Positions 42,389 through 42,392 of a stretch of 42,392 bases of DNA are shown in pieces. Origin of the DNA: Chthoniobacter sp. (GTDB lineage Bacteria > Verrucomicrobiota > Verrucomicrobiia > Chthoniobacterales > Chthoniobacteraceae); contig JAIOPH010000031.1 of NCBI GenBank assembly GCA_021414005.1, positions 175,973 through 218,364 on the forward strand, written 5' to 3'. How positions within the stretch are numbered: the stretch's first letter is position 1; each line of letters opens with the position of its first letter. A program made the position numbers and the translations under genes. Under the pieces are notes generated by a model. The model was not told the DNA's origin. It was given only the letters and a program-made list of their open reading frames with translations, and did not search any database.

Positions 42389-42392
42389 TCCG

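Noticed and set aside
1..42392. CRISPR arrays, insertion sequences, prophage or tRNA genes
   Set aside because: No regularly spaced repeats, transposase motifs, phage genes or tRNA-like T-loop sequences were found by eye; a tRNA scan would settle the last point.

Overview
The window looks like a chromosomal piece of a GC-rich member of the Verrucomicrobiota, most plausibly close to Chthoniobacter/Spartobacteria. The marks are a three-gene Verru_Chthon pseudopilin cassette, a giant autotransporter-type beta-strand-repeat protein with a PEP-CTERM tail, Planctomycete/Verrucomicrobia cytochrome proteins (PSCyt1/DUF1549/DUF1553) beside a DUF1501 protein, and several secreted NPCBM, YdjY and alpha/alpha-toroid proteins. 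No phage, insertion sequence, CRISPR, rRNA or tRNA gene was seen. Several genes appear to use GTG, and one probably CTG, as start codon.

Layout. 1-4.7 kb (minus): PSCyt/PSD1 haem protein, an AT-richer membrane protein, a DUF1501 protein, and the start of a second PSD1 gene that runs off the left edge. 4.75-9.2 kb (minus): NarL-type regulator, a four-PAS histidine kinase overlapping it by 4 bases, and sigma-54 (rpoN). 9.3-9.8 kb (plus): two overlapping genes for tiny exported proteins. 9.8-12.6 kb (minus): an NtrC-type sigma-54 activator and its GAF-domain histidine kinase. 12.7-14.0 kb (plus): purB. 14.2-19.8 kb (plus): a run of exported proteins (toroid, NPCBM, YdjY-like, toroid) ending in a glycosyltransferase whose reading frame overlaps the preceding stop. 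19.8-20.4 kb: an orphan PEP-CTERM tail and three REP-like hairpins. 20.4-24.6 kb (minus): S9-like esterase/peptidase, ebfC and dnaX. 24.9-30.9 kb (plus): a giant repeat protein of about 1990 residues, convergent with the Verru_Chthon B-C-A pseudopilin cassette (36.7 to 31.1 kb, minus). 36.8-42.4 kb: thiD, apaG, 5-formyltetrahydrofolate cyclo-ligase, a small DEDDy exonuclease, a secreted FlgD-like-domain protein and a GH57 glucan branching enzyme.

How it fits together. Two two-component systems surround rpoN; one output is NtrC-type and needs sigma-54. Much of the rest is cell-envelope work: haem-domain PSD1/DUF1501 proteins, toroid and NPCBM proteins, and a pseudopilin set resembling the minor-pilin tip complexes of type II secretion and type IV pili, next to a very large surface-type repeat protein. 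The last pairing, and the exported toroid/NPCBM/YdjY cluster, are the best candidates for a poorly described system. All functions are read from sequence motifs without database searches. Short-period repeats lie just in front of, or inside, several gene starts, and a REP/BIME-like cluster with compensatory stem changes sits beside the truncated PEP-CTERM gene.
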